From: Thelonectria olida
Taxonomy: Eukaryota; Ascomycota; Sordariomycetes; Hypocreales; Nectriaceae
DNA: 64,000 bases
NCBI GenBank assembly: GCA_020736575.1
Contig: JAGPYM010000061.1
Location: forward strand, 1 to 64,000
Reading direction: 5' to 3'
Shown here: piece by piece, positions 34,272 through 44,240 of the stretch
Position numbering within the stretch: the first letter of the stretch is position 1
Layout: the number at the start of each line of letters is the position of its first letter
The notes under the pieces: generated by a model
Told to the model about the DNA's origin: nothing
Database searches by the model: none
Seen by the model: the letters and a program-made list of their open reading frames with translations, nothing else
Made by a program: the position numbers and the translations under genes

Positions 34272-36882
34272 TCAAATGCTTCCAGCCCGGCCAATGCTTC
34301 CAAATAACCCTCGCCGGAACATCCTGCCAAACTTGGACGAAATCCTCCCATTGGCCTTTGTGGGGCCCTGAATCTCAACTCTAGGGTGCTCTATATCTTG
34401 CTCCGGAGGCAATCTTACCTCGGCCGCTGGCTTTTGATGGGGCAACGATAGAGCCTTGATTTGGCGTCTAAGTCTCCAGTCGCTATTGAGATTGCTGATT
34501 ATCTCCCGCTTATAAATCTTAAAGTTGGATTGCTGCCGGATCTCGAACGGACTCCTCCATCCTGGGGCCAGAGTATCTAGCTGGCTTGCGGTTAACTGCG
34601 GGTGCTTCTTGCAAATATAAGATGCGAGATCGCACTGGCAGGCCAGCTTGAGGAAAGACGTGACATTGGGCCTCTTGAAAAAGCAGTCTATGGTGTGGGA
34701 GAAGTCCCATTTTGCGAATGCCTTCATGATGATAGCCTCCAGTTTGTCGAGAGTATCCGTTTTGGGAACCCCAGATGACATTTTGAGTACGTGAGTGTAG
34801 TATAGGCTGCCGAGAATCCACTGTCGGAGATGCGGGTGGATGTACACCCGGCCATGCAGGAAGCCGACGCGCTCGGAAAACAGGACGCTGGCGTCAGGCT
34901 CGGGCGTGATGAAGATTAGGTCCTTGCCTTGTGCGATTAGCTGGCGCTTCTTTGTTCCCAGGACTTCGGCCTTGTCGAGTCCATAGCCGGCCAGTCCTGC
35001 AGAAAGCGCAGCGGCTCCCTTGAAGCGGTCCCTTCGCCCAAGTCTATAAGTAGAAGGCGATGACTGGAAAGGCGGTGGAGGCGTGGGTCATGGTGAGAAA
35101 CAGCCGGGCCGTCCTCTCCTTGTAGATGTCCTCGATGGTGAGGAGCATGCGGTCAAAGTACTCGCGCAGGTCGCTCGGCAGTACTTGCAGTTGTCGTTGG
35201 AGGTCCGAGATCTCGTCCTCGTTGCGCAGGCCTCGTAGGAGAGAGCGGACCACCAAGAAGACCCAGAGAAAAACGCCGTGTGCGCGTTTGGTGATCTCTA
35301 GCCCGAGCCCCTCTGCTGCGGCCTTGTTGTGTTGCTGGAGCCTGTTGAAGTGTGCATCGTTTTTCAGGTGGTCCTGGACAAACTTGAGGATGTTGTCGCG
35401 GGTGAGGTCCTGCAGGTAGAGTTTCCACTCGCTTTGCTCGAATGCGTTAGAGAACTCCAGCCACGGCCGGCTGGATGTGCAGATCTTGATGTTGTCCGAT
35501 GCCCCGATGCGTCGGATTAGGTTCACCAACTGCACGTGATCGCCGTCGTACTCGTCCAGACCGTCGACGAAGAGACAGATCCTGCAGCCCAACGACTTCA
35601 GGCTGCCCAGCCTCACAAAGGCCGCCATGAGCTGCGTCCGGCTCCAGGGGCTGAAGGCGTCCGCGTATGCCGCTTTCCACCGATCGGCACACATGACTGG
35701 GATGAGTTGGGGATGCTGATTGAGGATCTGGAGGAGAAGGGATCGAAATAGGCCTTCCTGGGACTTTTGAATGGCAGTTCCGGGGCTCCAAAAGTAGTGC
35801 TTGGCCATGACAAGCTCCTTTTTACCGGCCTATTGCTTTAGAAAGCGGCTTGTGTCTGGATGGACCGTGAGAAACCTCATGAGGGTAGACTTTCCGGATC
35901 CAGCCTTGCCGGCGATCTAGTAGATGTTGTCGCTTTGTTGAAGCCATGTGATCAAATCATTCCTGCCCGTCTTCTTGAAAATCCACTGGAATGTGTTCTT
36001 GTGGGCCTTAGCGATGGCAAACTCCCGTTCTTTTACTTGGCTGAAGTGTAATGTGTCCAGAATGGTCTTCCGCTTTTGCTCGAATAGTTCCTCCATCTTG
36101 ATGACGTATTTGTCAATCGAACGGACGAATTCTGGTCTTAGCGAGCGTTGGGCTTTGGCAGGATTGGCGTCCCCGAGCGTCCGCTGCGACGTAGCAGCTT
36201 TGGGGACGTCCCGTTTCCAGGGCCACGAGCCACGGCGTCCAGAGGGTTGGGCTGACATCTCTTGGTGTTTTGTCTGTTCAGAGATCAAGCGAAGGTAGTT
36301 TATGACTTTGTCGAGCTTGATTTCCATCGCCTGCTGAAACACTTTGCTCGACGAAGCGAAGCGTCGAAGGTTCTGAGCGAGATTTTGCTGCTGTTCTCTT
36401 TAGATCGGTTAGCAGTCTAGCTAGGCATGATAACAACTGACGGTGCTCACCGTATCAGAACGAGCAGGTGAGCGGATATTTGATCTCGGAGGTTGTGCAA
36501 TCTCCCACACAGCTCTTTCAACTCAGACTTCTTCACCAGGCTCTTGGCCGTTTTCTGCACGCCTTGGAAGAAGCCGGCGCCCGCATCTTCGAGTTTGAGA
36601 CCATCTAGGATGGCCATGATCTCGCCGGACACGGCAAGGCAGCTCGCAGTGAGGTTTTCCAGAACCGCGTCCGGCACGGAGCCATTGTTGCTAGTGTCTC
36701 GAGTTGTGAACGCTCTGCAGCGATTGCTGCACGCTGTCCACAACGTCCTTCAACTCGTTGTGCTCGGCCAATGTGCCGTTCGCGCTGTCGAGTAGCTCGG
36801 ACGTCTTCAGAATAGCCTTGATTGAATACTCAATCAACTGTGCGATATTTCCCGCAAGGGCGACGGCTGTGATGGCTTTTAT
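34272..36882 (-). pseudogene. NACHT-domain STAND protein, decayed
   Basis: Reading order on the minus strand: N-terminal domain (AITAVALAGNIAQLIEY, then a frameshift at about 36690); helical linker 36743-36447; an intron of about 53 bp after LLVLIR; exon 2 from about 36406 down to TAG 35917; P-loop GKAGSGKSTL at about 35880-35910; a second TAG at 35830-35832; and Walker B ICLFVDGLDEYDGD plus CTSSRPW in 35808-35044. After another frameshift near 35040 the frame ending at 34272 carries the C-terminal part. Both TAG codons replace expected Trp TGG, and the expected first codon at 36880-36882 is ATA instead of ATG, all G to A on the coding strand. The architecture is that of fungal STAND recognition proteins; no ankyrin, WD or TPR repeats are seen. 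No functional product is expected. Confidence 0.75.
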
Positions 36883-37225
36883 GCAATTCTGCCTATCTAG
36901 GTAGCGGTGCTTTGGGTTGCTAGGTAGATAGGCAAAGCCCACTCGGAGGCGTTGGCGCTTAGGTCGCCCGTGGGCCAGTGATGGAGCGCAGGCGTTCGAA
37001 AGGGCCTTAAACTATTATGCCCGCTCCGATTCTCTCTTCGATTCTCAGTTGTGTTCAGGCTATATGAGCAAATGGCTTAGCCTGACTTTGGCGGTTTGGG
37101 CTGGGAAGAGCTGGAGGAGCTGAGCTGGGGTGGGGTGGGGACTCTGGACGTTTTGAGGTGCGTGCTTTGCCGGCTGAGCTCGGGCCACCTTTCCGACCTT
37201 GCATACGGCAGGCTATATCGAGGGG
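36883..37225. other. Intergenic, nothing recognised
   Basis: Normal to GC-rich sequence between the decayed NLR gene and the TIR transposon, with no supported gene. Confidence 0.4.
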
Positions 37226-37269
37226 TAGAGTCCCCACCCCCCTTTCCGCGCAGACCCCCCTTTCGCGCA
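37226..37269 (+). repeat. Left TIR
   Basis: TAGAGTCCCC, then two direct subrepeats CCCCCCTTTCCGCGCA and CCCCCCTTTCGCGCA. Matches the right TIR at 43 of 44 positions; the single difference is C versus T in a CCA/CTA context. Confidence 0.9.
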
Positions 37270-38447
37270 CTTACTAAAAGAAGGATTAAAAAGAAAAAAG
37301 AGATTTAAACTAAAAGGAAAAGAGAATAAAAAAGAATAAAAATATAATTATATTATTTATAAGTTAAATAAATATAAAATAAAGTTTTTTTATTATAAGT
37401 ATTTTTATTATTTAATTATAAATTTTTAAAATATTAAAATAAAATTTTAAAACCTTTTATTAAAAAATTAAATATAAATTAAATAAAAATATATATATTT
37501 AATTTTAATATATTTATATTATTTAATAAATAAATTTTTAATATTTATATAAATTTATTTATTTTATATATATTAATATTTTTAAATACTTTTTTAAATA
37601 TTAAATATTTTTATATATTAAATTAAAAGTTTTTAAATAAAATATAATAAATTATATATTATATATATAATAAAATTAAATTTACTATTTTATTATATTA
37701 TAAAAATAATAAAAGTATATATTTTAATATTTATATATATAGTATATATAAATTAAATATTAATATATTAATATATAAAAATATAAAATATATTATTAAA
37801 TTAATTATAAAATATATTTTAATATATTTTAAAATTATATTAATATATATATATTAAAATCCTATTAATATAAATAATATATATTTTTATATATTTTTAT
37901 ATATTATATATTATATATTATTTTAATATTTTACTATTAATATATAAATAATTAAAATATTTATTTAAAATATTTAATAAAATATATAAAATTATTATAA
38001 AATATATTACTTATATATAATATATAAATATATATTAATATTAAATAACTTTATTTTTATTTATTTATTTTATATATTTATATTAATATTTATATAATAT
38101 AAATAATACTTATAATTAAATTAAATATTAAATTTAATATTATATATTTTTTAATATATAATATATATAAAAAAGTCTATATATATATAGTATATATATA
38201 TAATATATATTATTTATATTTTAATTATATATAATTTTTAAATAATATTAAAACATTTTAATTTAAAAAATTAATTTTCTATTATTTTAATAAATTATAA
38301 ATAATTATATAAAAGTTATAATAAGAGAAATAATTTATAATCTATTTTTTAAGATAAAATATAAAATTATAAAAGTTTTTATCTTTCTATATATAGCTTA
38401 ATTAATTTAAAATTTAATTTTTAAAAAGTAGTATTTACTAGTAAAAC

Positions 38448-38491
38448 TGCGCGAAAGGGGGGTCTGCGCGGAAAGGGGGGTAGGGACTCTA
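38448..38491 (-). repeat. Right TIR
   Basis: Reverse complement of the left TIR with one C to T change (CCCTACCCC). It ends in TA. Confidence 0.9.
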
Positions 38492-38671
38492 ACTGCTGCA
38501 AAACCCTAAGATCTACTACCCAAGTGTCGAAATGGGCTAGCGGCATTGACATCCAGCCCTGCAGTATATTGCTCTATGTACTATTTTTTAGGTGCTTGTT
38601 GATAAAGATTCCGTTAATGCTATGCCTTTGCCGTCCGGGTTTGCATCATTATTACTAGAATCCAAGTCTTT

Positions 38672-39110
38672 TTAGTTAGATGCTATTTCCCCACTGATGC
38701 CGAAGACCGAATCGAGTGCTGAGAATGGTTTTGCGGTTTTTGGTTTGTTCTTGGCCGCCCACTCCTTCAACGCATCCCTATATGTAAAGGCTATCATTAT
38801 TTCCTCGTTTCTATTTAGGACAAGTCGGGCCAAGGTCTTATATGTTTTGAACGTGAGTTGCCTAACTGATAAACAACCTCTCCCGTTGTTATCGATTCTC
38901 CGTCGCTTTTATTATCTTCGGTGTTGATCCCGCTCTTCTTATCTGAGTCGACCAGGATACTAGCCTTGCCTTTGAAACAGGGCATTCGCGCGCATGTGTG
39001 CCTCCGTACCCAAAGAAGAGGCCATAGCAGCCGTAAACTCGCCGTCTCCAGGCCCTTGAAAATCTTTGCTGACTTTATTTTAATATTCTTCCAGATGGAC
39101 TAGGGTCGAG
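38672..39110 (-). pseudogene. Unrecognised, probably decayed ORF
   Basis: On the minus strand a frame ending with TAA at 38672-38674 reads FKTYKTLARLVLNRNEE and AFTYRDALKEWAAKNKP, which looks like genuine protein. Further upstream the protein-like reading moves to another frame with an acidic segment (NTEDNKSDGES). I do not recognise the family. A frameshift or an unrecognised intron lies at about 38870-38890. Confidence 0.25.
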
Positions 39111-40687
39111 ATTACTGGCTGTAGCTCTGTCTTTTATAGCCTAGCATGGGCTCATTGCAGGCATCTGCCTTTGGGATATAGGACCGGTCTGCTATGGCTT
39201 AAGGTGAACTCAGACGGCGAATTGGCAAAATCTGAGTTAAATACTGGAATGATGCTCTCGGGGCACCATTTCTGCCATTCGGCTGCTGATATGGCTGTAA
39301 ATACTAGTTAGGTCGAGTAATCTAAAGATGCATCTCTTCTGTTCCCCGAATGGAAGTTCCACGGGTGACGAGTTGAGCTTACAATAATACCTAAGTCTTG
39401 ATGTATTCCAATCGATAAAACGAAGCTAGACCTTAACTTTAAGGATTGCTTAGCTTAAAAATGCATGCTGATAGGTTGAGGATGAACTTCGTGCGGCTGA
39501 TAATTGTAGCCAGGATGTATCGCCACTCGAGTAAAATTAGTAGTGAACTAAACACTTGCTGGTTTTACTGGTCTTTAACAGTCTGTTGTTTGGGGAATGT
39601 ACTAATCTTTATTTAGGTACACTGGCTAGATGGATGAGGCGGCTTGGGATCTAGTTCTTCGCAACTGCTGTTTTCTCTATGGCTAGAGAATTGACAGGAA
39701 AACGAACCAAGTTGTCACTGATCTGGGCACAGTTAACACGCTTTGGAAAGCTCTCACACGGTCAATGGTTGCAAACACACGGAAATGCAGATATAGGATA
39801 CGGCCACCTAGTGACTAATATTCGAACATCAGGTGGTGCATTTCGGCTCTGGAAGGTTTCTTGTACTGTTAGAACAATATTCCTTTGGTTCTGCTATGTA
39901 CGGCGTCAACAACATTAATGACAACTTCACCAAGAAGCTCGACAAGAGGAACGATAATGACGGCATACCAACGGACCTGATGGAGGATTACTTAGTGGGA
40001 CCGGGGGGGCTCTACAACCTGGGTTTCATGCTGATAGTGTCGCGTATGTCTTCCACGACTTTCTGATTAGCCTTAGAGGAAAACATTAAGACAACAACAA
40101 CGCTGAGCATGTTGCCCTTGAAGCTGAAGTGGAAAGAGGACGAGATTAATGACCTCAATTCTTGTATCGAGATTCGGAACGCCCTCCTTTACGCGAGGAT
40201 CTAAACCTTTGAAGATAGCTACCAAGGCGCTGTCGCCTATATGATCGACACTAGACCGCAATTCTGGGAGGCGTTGATGAATCCATAGCAATAACGCTCC
40301 CGGCACCACCTGCACCGAGAAAACTGGGCAGACCTATGTAAGCCTCCATCTTGTTCGGTTGTGTTCGGGAGTTGGGTTGCGGAGCTGCAGTGCGGCATGC
40401 AGCTTTCTAAAAACACTGTCATGCCATGTCTCTCTCGACCTCTTCCTACTCGCTCTCTAATAGCAACTTACTATTGGGTAGAGGCAGTCGGTATTGCCAT
40501 CTTATCATCTTCGCTCGGGTGGCGGATGTTGGGCGTCGATGCTCATGGAACATCAATCCTGCGAGCGACTCGGTCGATCCAGTCCTGAACATGGCTATTG
40601 TGCATGGCTACTCGATCCTGCTCGACCTTGAGGGTGTTGACTGTGAGAGCGGGGCGTTGGTGGGGAAACGTGCTGACTAAGATATCG
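39111..40687. other. Degenerate region with protein-like fragments
   Basis: At 39833-40066 (+) a frame reads GSGRFLVLLEQYSFGSAMYG, then VNNINDNFTKKLDKRN, and a neighbouring frame at about 40080-40290 continues with a different protein-like reading containing stops. This suggests a decayed gene that I cannot identify. The rest, up to the MULE, has no supported feature. Confidence 0.25.
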
Positions 40688-40696
40688 TCTGAGCGC
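40688..40696. repeat. Target site duplication of the MULE, left copy
   Basis: TCTGAGCGC directly before the left TIR, repeated exactly at 43648-43656. Nine base pairs is the usual Mutator target duplication length. Confidence 0.95.
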
Positions 40697-40802
40697 GGGC
40701 GCCAATAGGTGCGCACCCGGGTGCGCACGTAAGTGTCACGTGTTGCGCACCCGGTGCGTCTGTAAGGAAGTTATGTAAGCCCAACATCCTTGTATGCCAG
40801 CC
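40697..40802 (+). repeat. Left TIR of the MULE, 106 bp
   Basis: Begins GGGCGCCAATAGG, contains the palindrome GTGCGCACCCGGGTGCGCAC, and is identical to the reverse complement of 43542-43647. The first ATG of the transposase frame (40794) lies within it. Confidence 0.95.
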
Positions 40803-43442
40803 AGGCGCATCGCTTGTAGCTACCCCTTTTCCGTTGATGAAGAGCCTCACTTCGCCGCGCAACGATCTTCTCAAATTGTCTCTCCCAGAATGAATCCAGT
40901 TACAGCTACTCGTCAATTTTCTGACGACTGTCTGCCTCCCGAACGCGAGTATGGCTCTCGGGAAGCCCTACACGCTGCGATCAATGCATGGGCAGCTCCC
41001 AGGGGCTATGCGTTTGTCACTGGGAAGTCGAAGAAAACACGGAGCGGCAGACGAATTGTTTTCTTCAGCTGTGACCGTGGAGGAGCACCTCCCAAATCCT
41101 CGGATGCACGGCAACGGTCAACTACAACACGGCGTACAGGGTGTCAATTCTCAGTCCTTGCAAAGGAGGCCTTGGATAAGGCAACATGGCGCCTTACGCA
41201 CCGTCCTGGCAGCGAGTTTGCCCATCACAACCACGAGCCAAGCACAAACATGTCTGCACATCCAGTCCATCGTCAACTATCCCATGCAGATAGGTCAACT
41301 ATCAACAACCTTGCGAACGCTGGAGTAGCACCGAAAGAGATTAGATCCTACCTACGTCAGAACACAGAGTCTCTTGCTACGCAGCAAGACATCTACAACT
41401 GCATTGCACAAGGCAAACGAGACCAGCAAAAGGGTCAAAGCACAATACAAGCTCTTGCTAATGAGCTTGAGGCAGAGGGTTTCTGGAGTCGAATACGCTT
41501 TGATGAGGATGGTCGGGTTACAGCTGTGTTGTTTGCCCACCCAGAGTCGCTAGCATACCTCAAGTCATACCCGGATATACTTATATTGGACTGCACATAC
41601 AAGACAAACAAGTATAAGATGCCTCTTCTCGATATCGTCGGTGTTGACGCCTGTCAACGCTCATTCTGCATTGCCTTCGCCTTCCTCAGCGGCGAGGAGG
41701 AGAAGGACTACATCTGGGCGTTAGATCGGCTACGTTCAATGTACGAAGCCTGTAGCGCAAGGCTGCCATCTGTGATCCTTACAGACCGCTGTCTCGCCTG
41801 CATGAATGCGGTATCTCATTGCTTCCCGACTGCAGTATCGCTTCTATGCCTTTGGCATGCCAACAAGGCAGTCCTGCGTTACTGCCAGCCAAGCTTTATG
41901 CGCCATAACGATGCGGCTCAAGAGCCTCAAGGCCACCAAGAGTGGAAGGACTTTTACGGGAAATGGCATGAGCTCGTGGCATCGGCAAACGAGGAGACAT
42001 TTGAAGACAGGATTCAACAGCTCAAAGAGCGCTATGCTTCGGCCCACGCCCGGGAGGTCGCCTACATCATCGAAACATGGCTTGACCTCTACAAAACGAA
42101 GCTCGTCAAAGCTTGGGTTGATCAGTATCTTCACTTTGAGAATGTGGTGACGTCTCGAGGCGAGGGTATTCATCAGCTCATCAAAATGTACCTTGATACT
42201 TCCCAGCTGGATCTCTTTGAGGCCTGGAGGGCTATCAAGCTGGCGATACTTAACCAAGTAGCTGAGCTCCGAGCAAACCAAGCGAAGCAGCAAATCCGGA
42301 CGCCCATAGAACTCTCAGGGAGTCTATACAGCATCGTACGAGGCTGGGTATCTCACGAGGCATTGCGGAAGGTTGAGGCGCAGAGGAAGCGGCTCCAACA
42401 GGACAGGCTCCCTGCCTGCACAGGAGTCTTCTCAGCAACGCTTGGGCTCCCTTGCGCTCACACAATCGAGCCTCTTCTACGACAAGAGCAGCCGCTTCAG
42501 CTACACCACTTCCATACGCATTGGCATCTTCAACGAGAAGGAAACCCTCAATTGCTCATAGAGCCCCGCCGTCAATTCGATCAGGTGGCAGCTAGGTCAA
42601 CATTGCCGAAGACTGGCACTCAGCGCGAGCCATGTGCATTTGAGATCGTCGAGCAAGCATCACAGATACAGACGAGAGCTAACCCCACATGCTCAAGATG
42701 TCATACACAAGGCCACACGATGAGCTCAAAGGCATGCCCATTGCGATATGCGCATCTTATATCTTCCTCAACCTCTACAGCACCTCCAAATACGCTGCCG
42801 TCAGCGACTACACCAATTTCAGCTCCACTGCCAGTCCCCGATCCATCCTTATCCTCAATTTTGCCGCAGCAGGAGGTAGCGCCGCTAGCGGCACTACCTG
42901 ATCAAGAGATGATACCGTCTCCGCCAGATGTAATAACACTGCCATCCTCATCGGCAGATATACCCCCATCATCAGATGTGCCGCCATCGGTGCCATCGCC
43001 TGAACCAGACATACGCTATGATGACCCTTGTGCTATATATCATCGATATGTTGCAGCACGGACGGCATGGTATAACAAGCTGCCTCGAGGTAGCTTGAAG
43101 ACTAACCAGCAATATCGAAAGGCAATGGGCCTCCCCCAACGCTATAATAAGACAAGTTACAGCTGGTGTTTGGATTATAAGCAGATGGGTGAGCGATGCA
43201 CATCAACGAGACCTGGCCGGGAGTGGACTAAGGAGGAGATGATGGCGTACTTGGACTGGACCAAGGCAGAAGATGAACGTGTGGAGAGGCAAGTCGCCCA
43301 GGAGATGGGCGGCAACCCTCTGGCGAACAGGCGAAGAGGCATGAAGGAGATTTGGAAGAGCGTTGAGCAGGACATGATCGACCAACAAGCTCTATACTCG
43401 AACGATAACCAGGCTGAAGACTGCATCGTAGTTACTGCTTAG
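40794..43442 (+). CDS. MULE transposase
   Basis: Open frame of 882 residues without introns. Domains: a FAR1-like N-terminal DNA-binding region (about 50-150) with C93, C117 and HNH-type residues near 144-147; a MULE transposase domain (about 262-460) with D266 in ILDCTYK, D331 in LTDRC, the CxxH motif CLWH at 352-355, and E457 in SRGEG as candidate third acidic residue; a SWIM-like zinc motif with C542, C554 and H556; a zinc knuckle C633-x2-C636-x4-H641-x6-C648; a Pro/Ser-rich linker (about 660-755); and a charged C-terminal domain (760-882). It cuts and inserts the element at its TIRs in the nucleus. The start at 40794 lies inside the TIR; Met33 (40890) is an alternative start outside it. 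No disruption is visible, so it may be active. Confidence 0.9.
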   Translation: MPARRIACSYPFSVDEEPHFAAQRSSQIVSPRMNPVTATRQFSDDCLPPEREYGSREALHAAINAWAAPRGYAFVTGKSKKTRSGRRIVFFSCDRGGAPPKSSDARQRSTTTRRTGCQFSVLAKEALDKATWRLTHRPGSEFAHHNHEPSTNMSAHPVHRQLSHADRSTINNLANAGVAPKEIRSYLRQNTESLATQQDIYNCIAQGKRDQQKGQSTIQALANELEAEGFWSRIRFDEDGRVTAVLFAHPESLAYLKSYPDILILDCTYKTNKYKMPLLDIVGVDACQRSFCIAFAFLSGEEEKDYIWALDRLRSMYEACSARLPSVILTDRCLACMNAVSHCFPTAVSLLCLWHANKAVLRYCQPSFMRHNDAAQEPQGHQEWKDFYGKWHELVASANEETFEDRIQQLKERYASAHAREVAYIIETWLDLYKTKLVKAWVDQYLHFENVVTSRGEGIHQLIKMYLDTSQLDLFEAWRAIKLAILNQVAELRANQAKQQIRTPIELSGSLYSIVRGWVSHEALRKVEAQRKRLQQDRLPACTGVFSATLGLPCAHTIEPLLRQEQPLQLHHFHTHWHLQREGNPQLLIEPRRQFDQVAARSTLPKTGTQREPCAFEIVEQASQIQTRANPTCSRCHTQGHTMSSKACPLRYAHLISSSTSTAPPNTLPSATTPISAPLPVPDPSLSSILPQQEVAPLAALPDQEMIPSPPDVITLPSSSADIPPSSDVPPSVPSPEPDIRYDDPCAIYHRYVAARTAWYNKLPRGSLKTNQQYRKAMGLPQRYNKTSYSWCLDYKQMGERCTSTRPGREWTKEEMMAYLDWTKAEDERVERQVAQEMGGNPLANRRRGMKEIWKSVEQDMIDQQALYSNDNQAEDCIVVTA

Positions 43443-43541
43443 ATTATTGTTGATGTACACATTGCTTATATTCCAATTAAAGAATCTGCATAGTAGTTCG
43501 TCATCTCGAGATTAGAAATAATTCGGGCAAAACTTGCGGCC

Positions 43542-43647
43542 GGCTGGCATACAAGGATGTTGGGCTTACATAACTTCCTTACAGACGCACCGGGTGCGCA
43601 ACACGTGACACTTACGTGCGCACCCGGGTGCGCACCTATTGGCGCCC
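43542..43647 (-). repeat. Right TIR of the MULE, 106 bp
   Basis: Exact reverse complement of 40697-40802, ending ATTGGCGCCC. Confidence 0.95.
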
Positions 43648-43656
43648 TCTGAGCGC
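43648..43656. repeat. Target site duplication of the MULE, right copy
   Basis: TCTGAGCGC, identical to 40688-40696. Confidence 0.95.
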
Positions 43657-44240
43657 CTTATCTTATCAGGAGGCCAGCCATCCCCAGAGTCAGCCTCCGC
43701 AAAGCCTCCACATCTGCAACATGGATCCGAATCAGTTAGTTAGTGGGTACTTAACTTATGTAAGTCATTTGGAATCATGGAAGCCCTAGTCTATCCATAA
43801 TCAATCAACCATTCCATTCCCCCGATGGGCGCAATGCCTCCTGATTTGGAATCCTTTAGCCAATGGCGGCCTACCATGCCTACGCTGAGATCCAAAACGA
43901 CAGCACAGTCCATTTTACTCGTGATTCCATGCAATTCAATACTTCACGCAGATTGTGGCTGAATTAGTGCGAATTGACGCGTATGGGAACACTGCTATGT
44001 AGCCTCTCTCGTCACTTGTGATTGCCTTGATCACTGCCCAGTTTCACTACACTGCCCCTAAGCCATTGAGTTGTTGCATGGAATGGAACCTATGCGATGA
44101 GACTTTAGGGGGACGCCGAAGCTCTCGGGGATATAAAGCCCAAGCCGGCCACCTTCATCGTCTCTTGCTGGCCATAAATCAAGACCTCGCTACACAAACT
44201 CCTACATCGCTTCTTCTTACAATTCTCTTTATCCTCCACA
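43657..44240. other. Promoter region of the MFS gene
   Basis: Normal composition and no ORF. It contains the presumed promoter and 5' leader of the transporter; GATATAAAG at about 44130 may be its TATA box, about 110 bp before the ATG. Confidence 0.35.

Larger units (their letters stand above)
37226..38491. mobile_element. TIR transposon of pogo/Fot type with AT-only interior
   Basis: It is bounded by 44-bp terminal inverted repeats, identical except one base, and flanked by TA on both sides, which fits the TA target duplication of the Tc1/mariner/pogo superfamily. The interior (37275-38440) is almost pure A/T with no frame left. Total length is 1266 bp including both TAs. Size and C-rich TIRs fit a Fot-like element, or a non-autonomous derivative; no transposase is visible. 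The contrast between GC-rich ends and the emptied centre is striking. Confidence 0.75.
40697..43647 (+). mobile_element. Complete Mutator-like element (MULE)
   Basis: 2951 bp bounded by identical 106-bp terminal inverted repeats and a 9-bp target site duplication. It carries one long intact transposase gene without stops. Identical TIRs, an exact target duplication and an open frame all indicate a recent insertion, with no sign of RIP although it sits close to RIP blocks. It resembles the fungal Hop-type MULEs in size and organisation. Confidence 0.95.

Noticed and set aside
41844..42293. Minus-strand ORF of 149 codons within the MULE
   Set aside because: It is antisense to conserved transposase sequence.
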